Shown here piece after piece: positions 1-7,462 of a stretch of DNA of 64,000 bases. The translations under genes were made by a program, and so were the position numbers. The DNA is taken from NCBI GenBank assembly GCA_035493955.1, contig DATJHI010000013.1:1-64000 (forward strand). The letters run 5' to 3'. A model generated the notes under the pieces. It was not told the origin of the DNA. It was given only the letters and a program-made list of their open reading frames with translations, and made no database searches. The stretch's first letter is position 1. Each line of letters starts with the position of its first letter. This DNA comes from NCED01 sp035493955 (GTDB lineage Bacteria > Pseudomonadota > Alphaproteobacteria > Caulobacterales > Caulobacteraceae).

Positions 1-879
1 GATCGTGTTGCTCACCGCCCAGTTCGATCCGGTGACGTTGGTCGCGGTGACGACGCAGGTGATCAGTTCGCCCATGTCGTCGGCGACGCGCGTATAGGTC
101 GATCCGGTCGCCCCGGCGATGTCGGCGCCCGTCCGCTTCCATTGGTAGGAGAAGCTCGTCGGGGCATAAGCCCAGGTCCCGGTCGTGACGCTGTGAACGC
201 CTCCGACGTCCTCTGAACCCGACACAACCGGCTTGACTGTGCAGAGGGGCTCGCCGTTTCCCTCTGCCCAACCTCGCGCCACCAGCGCCGACACGATCTC
301 CCGAGCCCAGATGGCCCAGCCGGCCGTATTCGGATGGATCGCGTCGACCCGCAGCGACCGGGGAATGACCCGGTTGGCCACGTCCATGAGATCTTCGGCC
401 GAGCCGTCGTTGGCGGCGTAGAGCGCGTCCCAGGTCTCCACGAAACGGGCCGCGCCGACATGGGCGGCGATGTCCGCCACCTCCTGTTCCCAGCCCGCGC
501 GATCCGGGTGATCCCAGGTGACGAAGTCCTGCAGGCCCGGCTTGACGTAGAGATACCGCCTGCCCGTCACGTGCGCCGCGATGCCGTCGATGGCGGCGGC
601 GGCCGGCGCGGTGTCCAACTCCAGCGCCCCGTCCAGGATGACGATGGCGTTGTCGTAATAGTCGGGCGTGGCGTCGAAGCGCAGCTTCTGCGCATCCAGG
701 TGCGAGCCGCCGACGCCATCGACGGTGACGGTGTACCCATCCGGGATCAGGGCGTCCACGGCCGCCCGCATCGCCTCACTGGCGAAGCTGTCGCCCAGCA
801 GATGGGCGGCGATGGGTGCAGGCGGCTCCGCCCCTCCCCCGCTCCGCACAGCCGAGAGGGCAAAGGAGAGGGCGCACAT
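1..879 (-). CDS. SGNH/GDSL-type esterase with C-terminal Ig-like domain, prophage tail-associated (3' end outside window)
   Basis: Translating the minus strand from an ATG at 879 gives an open frame that runs off the left edge (293 codons seen). Block I is seen as HLLGDSFASEA (Ser31). A late DAIHPNTAGWAIWARE stretch supplies the Asp-x-x-His end of the catalytic set. The core resembles SGNH hydrolases that cut ester bonds on surface glycans. After about residue 220 the sequence (SVTTGTWAYAPTSFSYQWKR, then YTRVADDMGELITCVVTATN) is a typical Ig-like phage-surface module. The start lies directly after the stop of the preceding small gene, so the two are probably co-translated. A tail or baseplate de-acetylase is likely; substrate unknown. 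Confidence 0.8.
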   Translation of the reverse strand, partial: MCALSFALSAVRSGGGAEPPAPIAAHLLGDSFASEAMRAAVDALIPDGYTVTVDGVGGSHLDAQKLRFDATPDYYDNAIVILDGALELDTAPAAAAIDGIAAHVTGRRYLYVKPGLQDFVTWDHPDRAGWEQEVADIAAHVGAARFVETWDALYAANDGSAEDLMDVANRVIPRSLRVDAIHPNTAGWAIWAREIVSALVARGWAEGNGEPLCTVKPVVSGSEDVGGVHSVTTGTWAYAPTSFSYQWKRTGADIAGATGSTYTRVADDMGELITCVVTATNVTGSNWAVSNTI

Positions 880-1116
880 TTAGGCGACGAACCCGACGAT
901 GCCGCTGGCGGTGGTGCCCGTGGTCTTCACCTTGGTGATCGCCATGGGAATGATCACGCCGGCCGGGACCGAAGGAAAGGTCACGGCGCCGCCATCTCCG
1001 CCTACCACGGCGAGGTCCCCCGCGGCGCCCACATAGACGCCTACCAGGCCAAGTTGGGTGGTGTCCGATGGCGTGACCGCGATTGCGCCGGTCGGGATCA
1101 GGTCGTTGCGGTGCAT
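880..1116 (-). CDS. small phage structural-type protein, 78 aa
   Basis: A 78-residue, Gly/Val/Thr-rich protein without Cys or membrane segment. Its tail (PMAITKVKTTGTTASGIVGF) resembles small beta-rich virion proteins that sit between terminase and tail genes in alphaproteobacterial prophages; that resemblance is recalled, not searched. It follows the terminase C-terminal part by 108 bp and touches the SGNH esterase gene. A head-decoration or adaptor role is possible but only inferred from position. Confidence 0.55.
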   Translation of the reverse strand: MHRNDLIPTGAIAVTPSDTTQLGLVGVYVGAAGDLAVVGGDGGAVTFPSVPAGVIIPMAITKVKTTGTTASGIVGFVA

Positions 1117-1224
1117 AGTGGCTCCATGGAAAGGCCGCGCGGAAGCGGCTGGCGGTCAGGCGGTCGCGGCTTGCGTCCGCCGGGCGTGGATAGCCGCCGG
1201 TCCGGGACCGACGAAGACTGCGTT

Positions 1225-1959
1225 TCAGACGATGCCGTAGTCGGGAATGACCATCTCTTCGTTCGTCGGCGCCGTCGCAGCATGGCGCAGCATCATCAGG
1301 CCGTAGCGCGAGGCCGACAGCCGGTCGTCGCGGACCTTGACGATCAATCCGTCCTTGCGGTGGTAGAGGCGGAACTCCGACAGCCAGCCGCCGCAGCTTT
1401 CGAACACCTTCCAGCGCCCGGTCTTCATCCGGTCGAGCATAGCCAGGACCCCGGCCTCCACCCCCGACCCGCCGTCCTCGAAGGTCGCCCGTTCGGCGCA
1501 CATGGATAGGCCTTGCGCCACATATTGCGCCTTCAGCGCCAAGCCCGAGCCCTTGTCATGCTGCAGGCCGTCATGCGGCCAGGCGCTGGGAATCCAGTCG
1601 CCCCAGGCCCTGACCGCCGCGGCGTGCACCACCGGCGTCTCCTCGCGGACGGCGAAGTCCTTGCAGACATAGACCACGTCGGCATCCCGGTCCCAGGCCA
1701 GGTTCACCGCCGCGAACGGATGGTCCCAGCCAAAGTCGAGGCCGTTGATCTGCGGCCAATGCTTGGGGACCGTGAACGGCGCGCAGGCGATCCGTTCCTC
1801 GGCCACCGGGAACACCCGCCCCGAGCCCATGGTGGGCAGGCCCCGCACCCGCGCCTCGCGCTCATGCTCCGGATAGGCCGCCGAGATCGCGGCCCGCTCC
1901 TGCGGCGTGTAATGGTCGGCGTCGTCCAGCGACATCTGCACCACGGCGCGAACGGACAT
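1225..1959 (-). CDS. terminase large subunit, C-terminal (nuclease) part
   Basis: Carries the second half of a phage large terminase. The linker DADHYTPQERAAISAAYP, EREARVRG and GSGRVFPV is followed by the RNase H-fold nuclease opening NGLDFGWDHPFAAVNLAWD, whose first Asp is an expected metal ligand. It lacks the ATPase half, which lies upstream in a separate frame (2265-2981) beyond about 305 bp of unrelated DNA. The ATG at 1959 may be a chance start: in intact homologues, as I recall them, the frame continues straight through. Together the two halves would make a protein of ordinary TerL length. As it stands it is either a broken gene or part of an RNA-spliced or two-piece terminase. Confidence 0.75.
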   Translation of the reverse strand: MSVRAVVQMSLDDADHYTPQERAAISAAYPEHEREARVRGLPTMGSGRVFPVAEERIACAPFTVPKHWPQINGLDFGWDHPFAAVNLAWDRDADVVYVCKDFAVREETPVVHAAAVRAWGDWIPSAWPHDGLQHDKGSGLALKAQYVAQGLSMCAERATFEDGGSGVEAGVLAMLDRMKTGRWKVFESCGGWLSEFRLYHRKDGLIVKVRDDRLSASRYGLMMLRHAATAPTNEEMVIPDYGIV

Positions 1960-2264
1960 GGCTGGCCCTCGATCTGGAAGGTGGAAGTCGCTCCCTCGCC
2001 CAGGTATTTGGCTCTGGTCGCCGGGCGCCCCGTCTATCGGCTAACGCCGCCCAGGCAGATCTCGGAAGACATGTGGTCAAATGGCGTGGATTGGACGCCA
2101 GGGTGAAGGTCGTAGGCTACGGCCACGGTATAACAGCCGGGCCTTCCGCCCAGCGGCTCGTAACTCACCTTCTCGATCGCCTTTCGTACGATTCCTCGGC
2201 CTACTGTTTGCCCCACCGCATTGCGGCCGAGGGGCTGGGAAACCACAGATCGTATGGATCGTAT
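1960..2264. other. intervening DNA between the two terminase halves
   Basis: About 305 bp separates the ATPase and nuclease parts of the terminase. At its 5' side on the minus strand, right after the stop codon, an 8-bp direct repeat GATCGTAT occurs twice (2248-2255 and 2257-2264). The interval contains a 70-codon frame (2034-2246, minus) with no recognisable family. I looked for the conserved core of group I introns and domain V of group II introns and saw neither convincingly. Base composition looks less extreme than its neighbours. A small inserted element, a degenerate intron or recombination debris are all possible. Confidence 0.4.
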
Positions 2265-2981
2265 TCAGCCATCGCCGTCGAGCAGGAACAGGCTCACCAC
2301 CTCGCTCATCCCGAGCAGGGGGGTAAAGGTCAGGTAGGCCATGCCGCGGGTCGCATTGGTCCGGGTCAGGCCCTCGATGTAGACGTCCAGCGGCGGCTCC
2401 TCGTCGAACCAGACGAAGTCCAGCGTCTCGCCCTGCCACTTCTCCCGGCCCTGGTCGTAGCTCTTGAACCCCAGGGTCGAGGTCCCGCCGGACACATGGC
2501 GCACGGTCAGGCCGTCCAGCGCCCCCGGCGTTGACGCCTTCGCCGACCAGGTCAGCAGCCGGTCGCCGGGGATCATGCCGGCGCCCCACTGGCCCTTGTC
2601 CCTCGGCTCGCCGACCAGCAGGCGCTGCACCCCGTCCCGTGTCACCTCGCCGGTCTTGCTGCCGGCCCAGGCCCGCACCGGCCGCTCGAACCGGCGTCCC
2701 GTCCACCAGTCGGGATAAAGCCCGGTCAGGTGGATCGCCGCTTCGGCCGCCCCGCAATAGGTCTTGCCGAGCTGGTTGCCGGCCATCAGCAGCCGCTCGC
2801 GCGCCGCCGCGCCGGCCGCATGGAACTCGATCTGCTTCGTATACGGACTATAGCTCGCCAGCCGGCGCCTCGCCCTTCGCCGGGCCTTGGTTTCCAGCGC
2901 CTGCACGAGCGCCGATCGCAAGGCCGAGGGCGGCGGCGAGCGAAGCGATCCGGCGGTCGAGGGCGGCGTCGTCGAGGTCAT
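2265..2981 (-). CDS. terminase large subunit, N-terminal (ATPase) part
   Basis: Contains the packaging-motor ATPase. Walker A is seen as LLMAGNQLGKTY, Walker B with the catalytic Glu as DFVWFDEEP, and the coupling motif as AYLTFTPLLGMSEVV. The frame ends five residues later (LDGDG, stop) exactly where homologues go on into the nuclease domain. The proposed start at 2981 overlaps the small-subunit gene by 134 bp; a GTG at 2906, just before a basic helix, would shorten the overlap. The enzyme would pump DNA into proheads, but alone it lacks the nuclease. Confidence 0.8.
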   Translation of the reverse strand: MTSTTPPSTAGSLRSPPPSALRSALVQALETKARRRARRRLASYSPYTKQIEFHAAGAAARERLLMAGNQLGKTYCGAAEAAIHLTGLYPDWWTGRRFERPVRAWAGSKTGEVTRDGVQRLLVGEPRDKGQWGAGMIPGDRLLTWSAKASTPGALDGLTVRHVSGGTSTLGFKSYDQGREKWQGETLDFVWFDEEPPLDVYIEGLTRTNATRGMAYLTFTPLLGMSEVVSLFLLDGDG

Positions 2982-3174
2982 CCGGCGCGCTCGCTTTGGT
3001 TTCCGTCTCCTTAGGCAGCATGGCCGTGACCAGCTTGACGTAGAGGTCAGGCTTATCCACCCGCACCACCTCCAGCGCCGCCGCCCCGTGCCGCCGCCAG
3101 CTCTCCCACAGGTCCTTGGCGAAGGCTTCGCCCAGCGCCTCGCGGGCGCCGGCCTTTGGACGTCGGACGGTCAT
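2848..3174 (-). CDS. putative terminase small subunit-like protein, 108 aa
   Basis: Begins MTVRRPKAGAREALGEAF and continues with a helical DLWESWRRHGAAALEVVR stretch and VKLVTAMLPKE, a pattern I associate with the protein that precedes TerL in alphaproteobacterial prophages. The role of small terminases is recognition of the packaging site. The start at 3174 was chosen over a longer frame because the upstream part reads through the intergenic repeat element. Its 3' end overlaps the start of the terminase ATPase gene, which suggests translational coupling. Function rests mainly on position. Confidence 0.55.
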   Translation of the reverse strand: MTVRRPKAGAREALGEAFAKDLWESWRRHGAAALEVVRVDKPDLYVKLVTAMLPKETETKASAPDDLDDAALDRRIASLAAALGLAIGARAGAGNQGPAKGEAPAGEL

Positions 3175-3248
3175 GCCGTTCCCCGATTGAATCGCGCCCG
3201 CCGGCTCCTCGCGCACAGCTCGCGGAGGGGAGGGACGAGTGTGCCATG

Positions 3249-3378
3249 GCGGGCGCGAAGGCGAACCGCCGTCGGACGCGCGGGTCCGCGGCGGAAACAA
3301 AAACGCCCCGGCGGATCGCTCGGGGCAGAACTCTTCAGGCTGAACAGATGGTCCGGGTGTTCGCGCGGGGAAGCAAAC
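3249..3378 (-). repeat. repeat element with terminator, copy 1
   Basis: First of three related ~120-bp elements (the others are at 4842-4960 and 6304-6420). Read on the minus strand each has a GCGCGAACA box (here near 3357-3365), about 20 variable bases, a conserved AGCCTGAAGAGTT, then a GC hairpin followed by T-rich DNA and a GC-rich tail. This copy lies between the stop of the PsbP-like gene (3380) and the small terminase gene. It is the most diverged copy: the hairpin loop differs but the stem is kept. Confidence 0.7.
3295..3326 (-). terminator. intrinsic terminator inside repeat copy 1
   Basis: On the minus strand a GCCCCG / CGGGGC stem (3305-3326) is followed by TTTTTGTTT. It would end transcription coming from the PsbP-like gene or release a short transcript from the element. 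Confidence 0.7.
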
Positions 3379-3379
3379 C

Positions 3380-3973
3380 TTAATCGGCGCCGGACCCCGT
3401 CGGTCTGTCCACGCGAAGGCTCTTGAAGACCTGCCACGCCGCCGCTTGCCAGCGGCGTTCGTTTCGATCGCCCGCCCAATGCTCCTCCCAGACCTCATAG
3501 AGACGCCCACGCACGACGCAGGTCAAATACGTCTCTATCGCCAGACCTCTCGGGTTGCCATAAGCCGGAATCCCGAACGGTGGAGCCGGACCGATCTTGT
3601 TTTGGAACACAAACGCCTGCGCTTCATCACAGGCGGGCGCTTCAACCTTGGAAAGATATTTCAGCGAATGAAGGTCACCGAATTCTCTGTTTTTGTTGCT
3701 GGTGAGCCTTTGAAGCCTTTCTGCATCGCCGGTTGTGGCGACGATAGCGGCTTGACCGTCACCGATAATGACGCCTTTGGCGCGATGACTTTTCAGCGCC
3801 AGTATTTCGAGTTGCTTCCCGTCGTCGATCCGGCGCCACGTCGCCGGATAAGACACGGTGAATCCTTGTGGGCTTTTGAATAACTTGCTCGCCGGGACGG
3901 CGCGGCTGGACGTCGGCACACCTACCAGGAACGCCAGGACCAAGGCGTGCGCGAAAAATTTTTTGGGGATCAT
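3380..3973 (-). CDS. secreted PsbP/Mog1-fold-like protein, cassette 1
   Basis: Starts at an ATG that shares four bases (ATGA) with the stop of the lysozyme-like frame before it. The N-terminus (MIPKKFFAHALVLAFLVGVP, then SSRA) is a signal peptide, so the product is exported. The mature part opens SPQGFTVSYPATWRRID, the hallmark of PsbP/Mog1-like small beta-sandwich proteins, and carries two well-separated Cys. A paralogue is at 4975-5493 in the same position behind another lysozyme-like gene. Constant pairing with a cell-wall-lytic protein suggests an accessory or protective periplasmic role; this is inference. Confidence 0.7.
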   Translation of the reverse strand: MIPKKFFAHALVLAFLVGVPTSSRAVPASKLFKSPQGFTVSYPATWRRIDDGKQLEILALKSHRAKGVIIGDGQAAIVATTGDAERLQRLTSNKNREFGDLHSLKYLSKVEAPACDEAQAFVFQNKIGPAPPFGIPAYGNPRGLAIETYLTCVVRGRLYEVWEEHWAGDRNERRWQAAAWQVFKSLRVDRPTGSGAD

Positions 3974-4771
3974 TTCCATGGAGACGGTAAGGGCGGCCAC
4001 CTGGGTTTGTTTGGATCGGCGCCTTGTTCACGCATAAATGTGTTTACGTTATTCAGTCCCGTCGCACACGATTCGGGATATTTCCCAAAGTCACAATATT
4101 TCCGGTAAATCTGATCCACCGTATTCCTATTTTCATACAGATCGCCATTGAAATTTTCGGCCGTTTTACGCGCAGCCTCGCTCCAACTTGCTTGGGCAGA
4201 ATGCGATCTGTCCTTGGTATTTGCACCTATATTGAAGGCGTTGTTAGCGCCCCCAGGTGACGTTTTTTCCAAATCCTGTTTCGGCACCTGAAATGGCGAT
4301 CAAGAACCTCGGATCCAAATGTTCTGCGACACCAAGATTATACAGCATTTGGCCCTGGCGCGCCATCGGCGAACCTTTCGATTTTAAATATTCATCGATA
4401 CCTTGGGGCGACGCGGCAAACACGGAACCCTGGGTTGGCGCAGCCGATGGGAAGGTTGGAGTAGGCCGCGGTAACGTCGGGGCAGCAGTGGACGTAAAAG
4501 GGTTCTGTTGCGAGGAGACGTCAGAAGGCAAAAGGCCCAAACTATCCAAATAGGCTGCCTGCGGATTTTTCCGCCATGAACTCATCATCGAACCCGACAA
4601 GGCTGGTTCCGAATATTCAGTTTGATTAATGGCGCTTCCAACCTTCTTTGCAAGCCCTCCCCAACTATCACGATTGTCATAGGCAGTCATCGCGAGTTGA
4701 ACGGCGGCGGACGAAGTACCGTCGGGAAACGTTTGGATGCTACCATCCTGAGCTTGCATGCGAAGGGCCAT
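3970..4771 (-). pseudogene. phage-type lysozyme-like protein, cassette 1, frameshifted
   Basis: From ATG 4771 (GGAG just upstream) the frame reads MALRMQAQDGSIQTFPDGTS, an N-terminal DGS-FPDGT module frequent in phage proteins, then a Pro-rich linker and a glucosaminidase/transglycosylase-like core with SGAETGFGKN (probable catalytic Glu). It hits a stop at 4244-4246. The rest (NNAFNIG onward to NTFMREQGAD) continues in the next frame down to 3970. Comparison with the intact paralogue at 5504-6238 shows one extra base (A at 4246 on the plus strand) in a GGGGCGC-T-AAC context. A recent inactivating insertion, an assembly error or programmed shifting could explain it. Confidence 0.75.
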
Positions 4772-4841
4772 CCGGCATCTCCATTGAAGTGCAAAAGTTG
4801 TTTGTTGGGGAACATGCAGACGCATGTCTGAAACGTGCCCA

Positions 4842-4960
4842 GGGCAGGCGCGAAGGCGCGGCGCGGCGGACCGCGCAAACAAAAGCCCCCGGGCGAACCG
4901 GGGGCGCAACTCTTCAGGCTGGACTAAACAGCCGGATGTTCGCGCGGGGGAGCAACCGCC
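4842..4960 (-). repeat. repeat element with terminator, copy 2
   Basis: Second copy of the element described at 3249-3378. It lies between the lysozyme-like gene of cassette 1 and the PsbP-like gene of cassette 2. It is nearly identical to copy 3 through the hairpin and the GC-rich tail, so these two duplicated recently or are being homogenised. Confidence 0.8.
4878..4905 (-). terminator. intrinsic terminator inside repeat copy 2
   Basis: Minus strand: GCCCCCGG-TTCG-CCCGGGGGC hairpin (4885-4905) followed by TTTTGTTTG, a classical Rho-independent terminator with a stable TTCG tetraloop. Confidence 0.85.
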
Positions 4961-4974
4961 GTTGCAGCGGGCGC

Positions 4975-5493
4975 TCAATCAACGACGCGAAGACTGCGCA
5001 TCATCGCGAGCGCCGTCGCGCGGTACGCCGACTGGTTCTTGTCGGCGGCCGGGGCTTCCAAGTGCAGGCCATACATCTTCCCGCTGATCGCGCAGGCATA
5101 GTTCGTCGCCCGCATGACGAGGCCGATAACCTGCTGGCTGACCACGAACTCTTCGATGTCGCCGCAACCGCGGGCGGGAGCCCGCCCGTGCAGGGTCCTG
5201 CGCGACACCACGGGATCGGTCTTGGCCCAACGCTGGACCTCATCCTCGATGCTCCGAGCCTCCGTAAGCTCGTGGACGGCGACAATCGCCTGCGCCGTCC
5301 CGCCGGGACCGGTGTTCGAGGTCCGCGGGACCAGGGTGAGCCAGCCAGGGCCGGCGTCGATCCGTCGCCAATCGGCAGGATAGGATAGGGCGAATCCCAA
5401 TCCTCTGTAGATCGTCACTGCATCCGCGGTCGCAATAGTCGCGATAGCTGAACTTGCCGTCAGAGAGAGGAGCAACGACAACACCCGGCACAC
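4975..5493 (-). CDS. secreted PsbP/Mog1-fold-like protein, cassette 2
   Basis: Paralogue of the product at 3380-3973. A GTG at 5493, behind an AGGG, gives VCRVLSLLLSLTASSAIA, a good signal peptide; an upstream ATG at 5550 is possible but overlaps the previous gene by 47 bp. The mature protein has the same GLGFALSYPADWRRID opening and the pair of Cys (GCGDIEEF, NYACAISGK). It ends in MMRSLRVVD, matching FKSLRVD of the first copy. It follows the intact lysozyme-like gene directly. No catalytic motif is visible; it may be a lipid- or protein-binding periplasmic factor. Confidence 0.75.
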   Translation of the reverse strand: MCRVLSLLLSLTASSAIATIATADAVTIYRGLGFALSYPADWRRIDAGPGWLTLVPRTSNTGPGGTAQAIVAVHELTEARSIEDEVQRWAKTDPVVSRRTLHGRAPARGCGDIEEFVVSQQVIGLVMRATNYACAISGKMYGLHLEAPAADKNQSAYRATALAMMRSLRVVD

Positions 5494-5503
5494 GACCCTG
5501 CGC

Positions 5504-6238
5504 CTACTTTTGTTGAAGCCGTAGATTTGCAGGATCAGCCCCCTGTTCAATCATGAATGTATTCAAATTTCTCAGCCCATTGACGCAATCTGGACCCGAA
5601 CAGTACTTCTTGTAGAGCGTCGCCGTGTCATCTAGTGAGAAATTTTTTGGCACACCTTTGGCTACGGATTGTATCCCAGACTCCCAACTATCAAAAGGCG
5701 AGTTCGCCCGTTGCTTCGTATTCCATCCCCAGTTGAAGGCGTTATTCCTACCCCAACTGAGATTATTTCCAAACCCCGTTTCGGCACCCGCCAATCCGAC
5801 AAGCAATCTTGGATCAACGTTGTTCTGAAGGCCAGCATCATAGAACGCTTGGCCCTGACCAACCATCGGTGAATTTTTTGATTTCAGGTAATCGTCGATG
5901 GTCTGGGGTGAAACTGGTGAACCTTGAATGCTCGGAGCGGCCGGGGCTGATGCGAGCGGAAATACGGTGCTGATTTGCGAGCGCAGATCAGGACTCAAAA
6001 AGCCCAGACTGTCCAAGTAGGCTGCAGGCGCATTCTGCGACCAGAGGCCTTTAAGTGGTGCCGGGGGCGCCGGCCCCTGCTCAGCGGTTTGGTTAATTGC
6101 ACTTCCAACCTTCTTAGCGAGCCCACCCCAACTTTCACGATTGTCGTATGCCGTCATCGCAAGTTGTACGGCGTCGAGCGAAGTACCATCGGGGAACGTC
6201 TGTACGCTTCCGTCCTGAGCTTGTATGCGGATAGCCAC
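5504..6238 (-). CDS. phage-type lysozyme-like (glucosaminidase/transglycosylase-fold) protein, cassette 2
   Basis: Intact 244-residue paralogue of the frameshifted gene at 3970-4771. It starts at GTG 6238 (VAIRIQAQDGSVQTFPDGTS) behind GGAGATC. After the N-terminal DGS-FPDGT module and a Pro/Ala linker comes a lytic core: IDDYLKSKNSPM, DPRLLVGLAGAETGFGNN (probable catalytic Glu), then NNAFNWGWNT and a C-terminal ENFLNTFM-like block that pairs with Cys residues. No signal peptide is visible, so delivery would be by phage particle or lysis. It is preceded by repeat copy 3 and followed by the PsbP-like gene. Enzyme specificity cannot be told from sequence. Confidence 0.7.
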   Translation of the reverse strand: MAIRIQAQDGSVQTFPDGTSLDAVQLAMTAYDNRESWGGLAKKVGSAINQTAEQGPAPPAPLKGLWSQNAPAAYLDSLGFLSPDLRSQISTVFPLASAPAAPSIQGSPVSPQTIDDYLKSKNSPMVGQGQAFYDAGLQNNVDPRLLVGLAGAETGFGNNLSWGRNNAFNWGWNTKQRANSPFDSWESGIQSVAKGVPKNFSLDDTATLYKKYCSGPDCVNGLRNLNTFMIEQGADPANLRLQQK

Positions 6239-6303
6239 CCTGGATCTCCATTTGATACTTGAATCGCTCGTAGGGGCCGTGCTGACGTACGCCAGAATGC
6301 GCC

Positions 6304-6420
6304 AAAGGCGACCGCGAAGGCGCGGCGCGGCGGACCGCGCAAACAAAAGCCCCCAGGCGAACCGGGGGCGCAACTCTTCAGGCTGGACTAAAGGTCAGGA
6401 TGTTCGCGCGGAACGCCAAG
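6304..6420 (-). repeat. repeat element with terminator, copy 3
   Basis: Third copy, immediately upstream of the intact lysozyme-like gene and right at the prophage border. A fragment of the same start motif (GGATGTTCGCGCG on the plus strand) also occurs at about 7383-7395, outside the prophage, upstream of another minus-strand gene. Confidence 0.8.
6341..6369 (-). terminator. intrinsic terminator inside repeat copy 3
   Basis: Minus strand GCCCCCGG-TTCG-CCTGGGGGC hairpin followed by TTTTGTTTG. One stem position differs from copy 2 yet still pairs as G-T, so the hairpin is conserved rather than the exact sequence. Confidence 0.85.
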
Positions 6421-6426
6421 CGTTAA

Positions 6427-6663
6427 ATCGGCAAGGCGGCCCAGATGATGCGCCCGGAGGGCGCCGAGCGGCTGACCGGCTTCGTGGTCGGCGGGATCAG
6501 CCCCTTCGGCCAGAAGCGCCGCGTCCCCGCCCTGGTCGAGCAAACCGCCCTCGCCTACCCCCTGGTCTACATCAACGCCGCCCAGCGCGGCCTGCAGGTG
6601 CGGATGGCTCCTGGCGATGCGGCCCGGACTTTGGGCGCGATCACGGCCCGCATCGCGATCTGA
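6427..6663 (+). pseudogene. ybaK: 3' remnant of ybaK/ebsC (Cys-tRNA(Pro) deacylase)
   Basis: The frame encodes the C-terminal half of a YbaK-type editing protein: MMRPEGAERLTGFVVGGISP, then FGQKRRVPALVEQTALAYP and GLQVRMAPGDAARTLGAI. A stop at 6424-6426 and repeat copy 3 lie where the N-terminal half should be. The family normally has about 155 residues; only about 78 remain. The break coincides with the prophage edge, so insertion or later rearrangement removed the 5' part from this spot. Not expected to be functional. Confidence 0.8.
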
Positions 6664-6665
6664 TC

Positions 6666-7259
6666 TCAGAACGAGCCGAACAGCCAAGCCAGCAATCCGC
6701 CCTTCTTGGCCGGCTCCTTACGCCGGCGCCCCGCCTCGACGAGAGCCGCGAACTGCAGGGGCCATTTGAACTCCTCTTCGATATTGAAGCCGCACATGGC
6801 CTCGGCGATCAGAGACGGCGCTTCGAAGACATGGTCCACGGGCTCGTTGTCCCGGTCCGCGGCCGTCTGGCGCTCCAACAGATCGTCGCAGATCTTTCTG
6901 GCGAATGCGGGCAGGTCGCCTTCGACCGCCAGGAGCGGGGTTTTCTCCGGATCGTGAAAGACGGACCAGGTTCGACGCCCATTCTCGAAATGCAGAATTT
7001 CGCTGCACATGACCACCGACGACGCTGACAGGGCCAGCGTCTCGCCGCAGGCCACGACCGGATCCAGATCGGGCCCCGTGAAATACGCGGAGTCGTTGGA
7101 CATGATCAGCAGCCAACTGGACGGCAAGTCCGTCATCGAAAGATATTGATACCCGCTCCAGGGCTCGGCCTGCACCGCTCCGCACTGTTCCAAGCCAAGA
7201 GCCTCCAGGACCTTGGCCCTGTCTCCGCCCCGCACCGCGACAAACGACACGCTTCCCAT
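6666..7259 (-). CDS. hypothetical protein, 197 aa
   Basis: Start ATG 7259 was chosen because GGGGAAGGGG precedes it and upstream codons look non-coding. The product (MGSVSFVAVRGGDRAKVLEA onward) has no signal peptide or membrane span and ends in a basic linker and KKGGLLAWLFGSF, a hydrophobic tail that might touch a membrane. A central SNDSAYFTGPDLDPVVACGE region does not match a family I know. It is convergent with the ybaK remnant, three bases away, and marks the first intact host gene next to the prophage. Confidence 0.7.
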   Translation of the reverse strand: MGSVSFVAVRGGDRAKVLEALGLEQCGAVQAEPWSGYQYLSMTDLPSSWLLIMSNDSAYFTGPDLDPVVACGETLALSASSVVMCSEILHFENGRRTWSVFHDPEKTPLLAVEGDLPAFARKICDDLLERQTAADRDNEPVDHVFEAPSLIAEAMCGFNIEEEFKWPLQFAALVEAGRRRKEPAKKGGLLAWLFGSF

Positions 7260-7462
7260 GGCCCCTTCCCCCGCAACGGCGTCCTGGCACGGAAAATCGA
7301 GGGGAAGGCCGGCGCGGTCAAGAACAAAATCAGAACAACCCTTCGGTGGGCTGGGGGTCGTCCTGATGGATTTAAGGCTTAGGATGTTCGCGCGCGATTG
7401 CAAATGCGCCCTCGCACGCATGCGCTAAACTCGTCGCTCCAACCGTCAATCAGGAGCGTCCC

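Noticed and set aside
334..1509. Long plus-strand frame
   Set aside because: Arg/Gly-rich shadow of the minus-strand phage genes.
2034..2246. 70-codon frame as a homing endonuclease
   Set aside because: No LAGLIDADG, GIY-YIG or HNH motif, and too short.
1960..2264. Group I or group II intron in the terminase
   Set aside because: The conserved core elements are not visible by eye; kept only as one option for the interruption.
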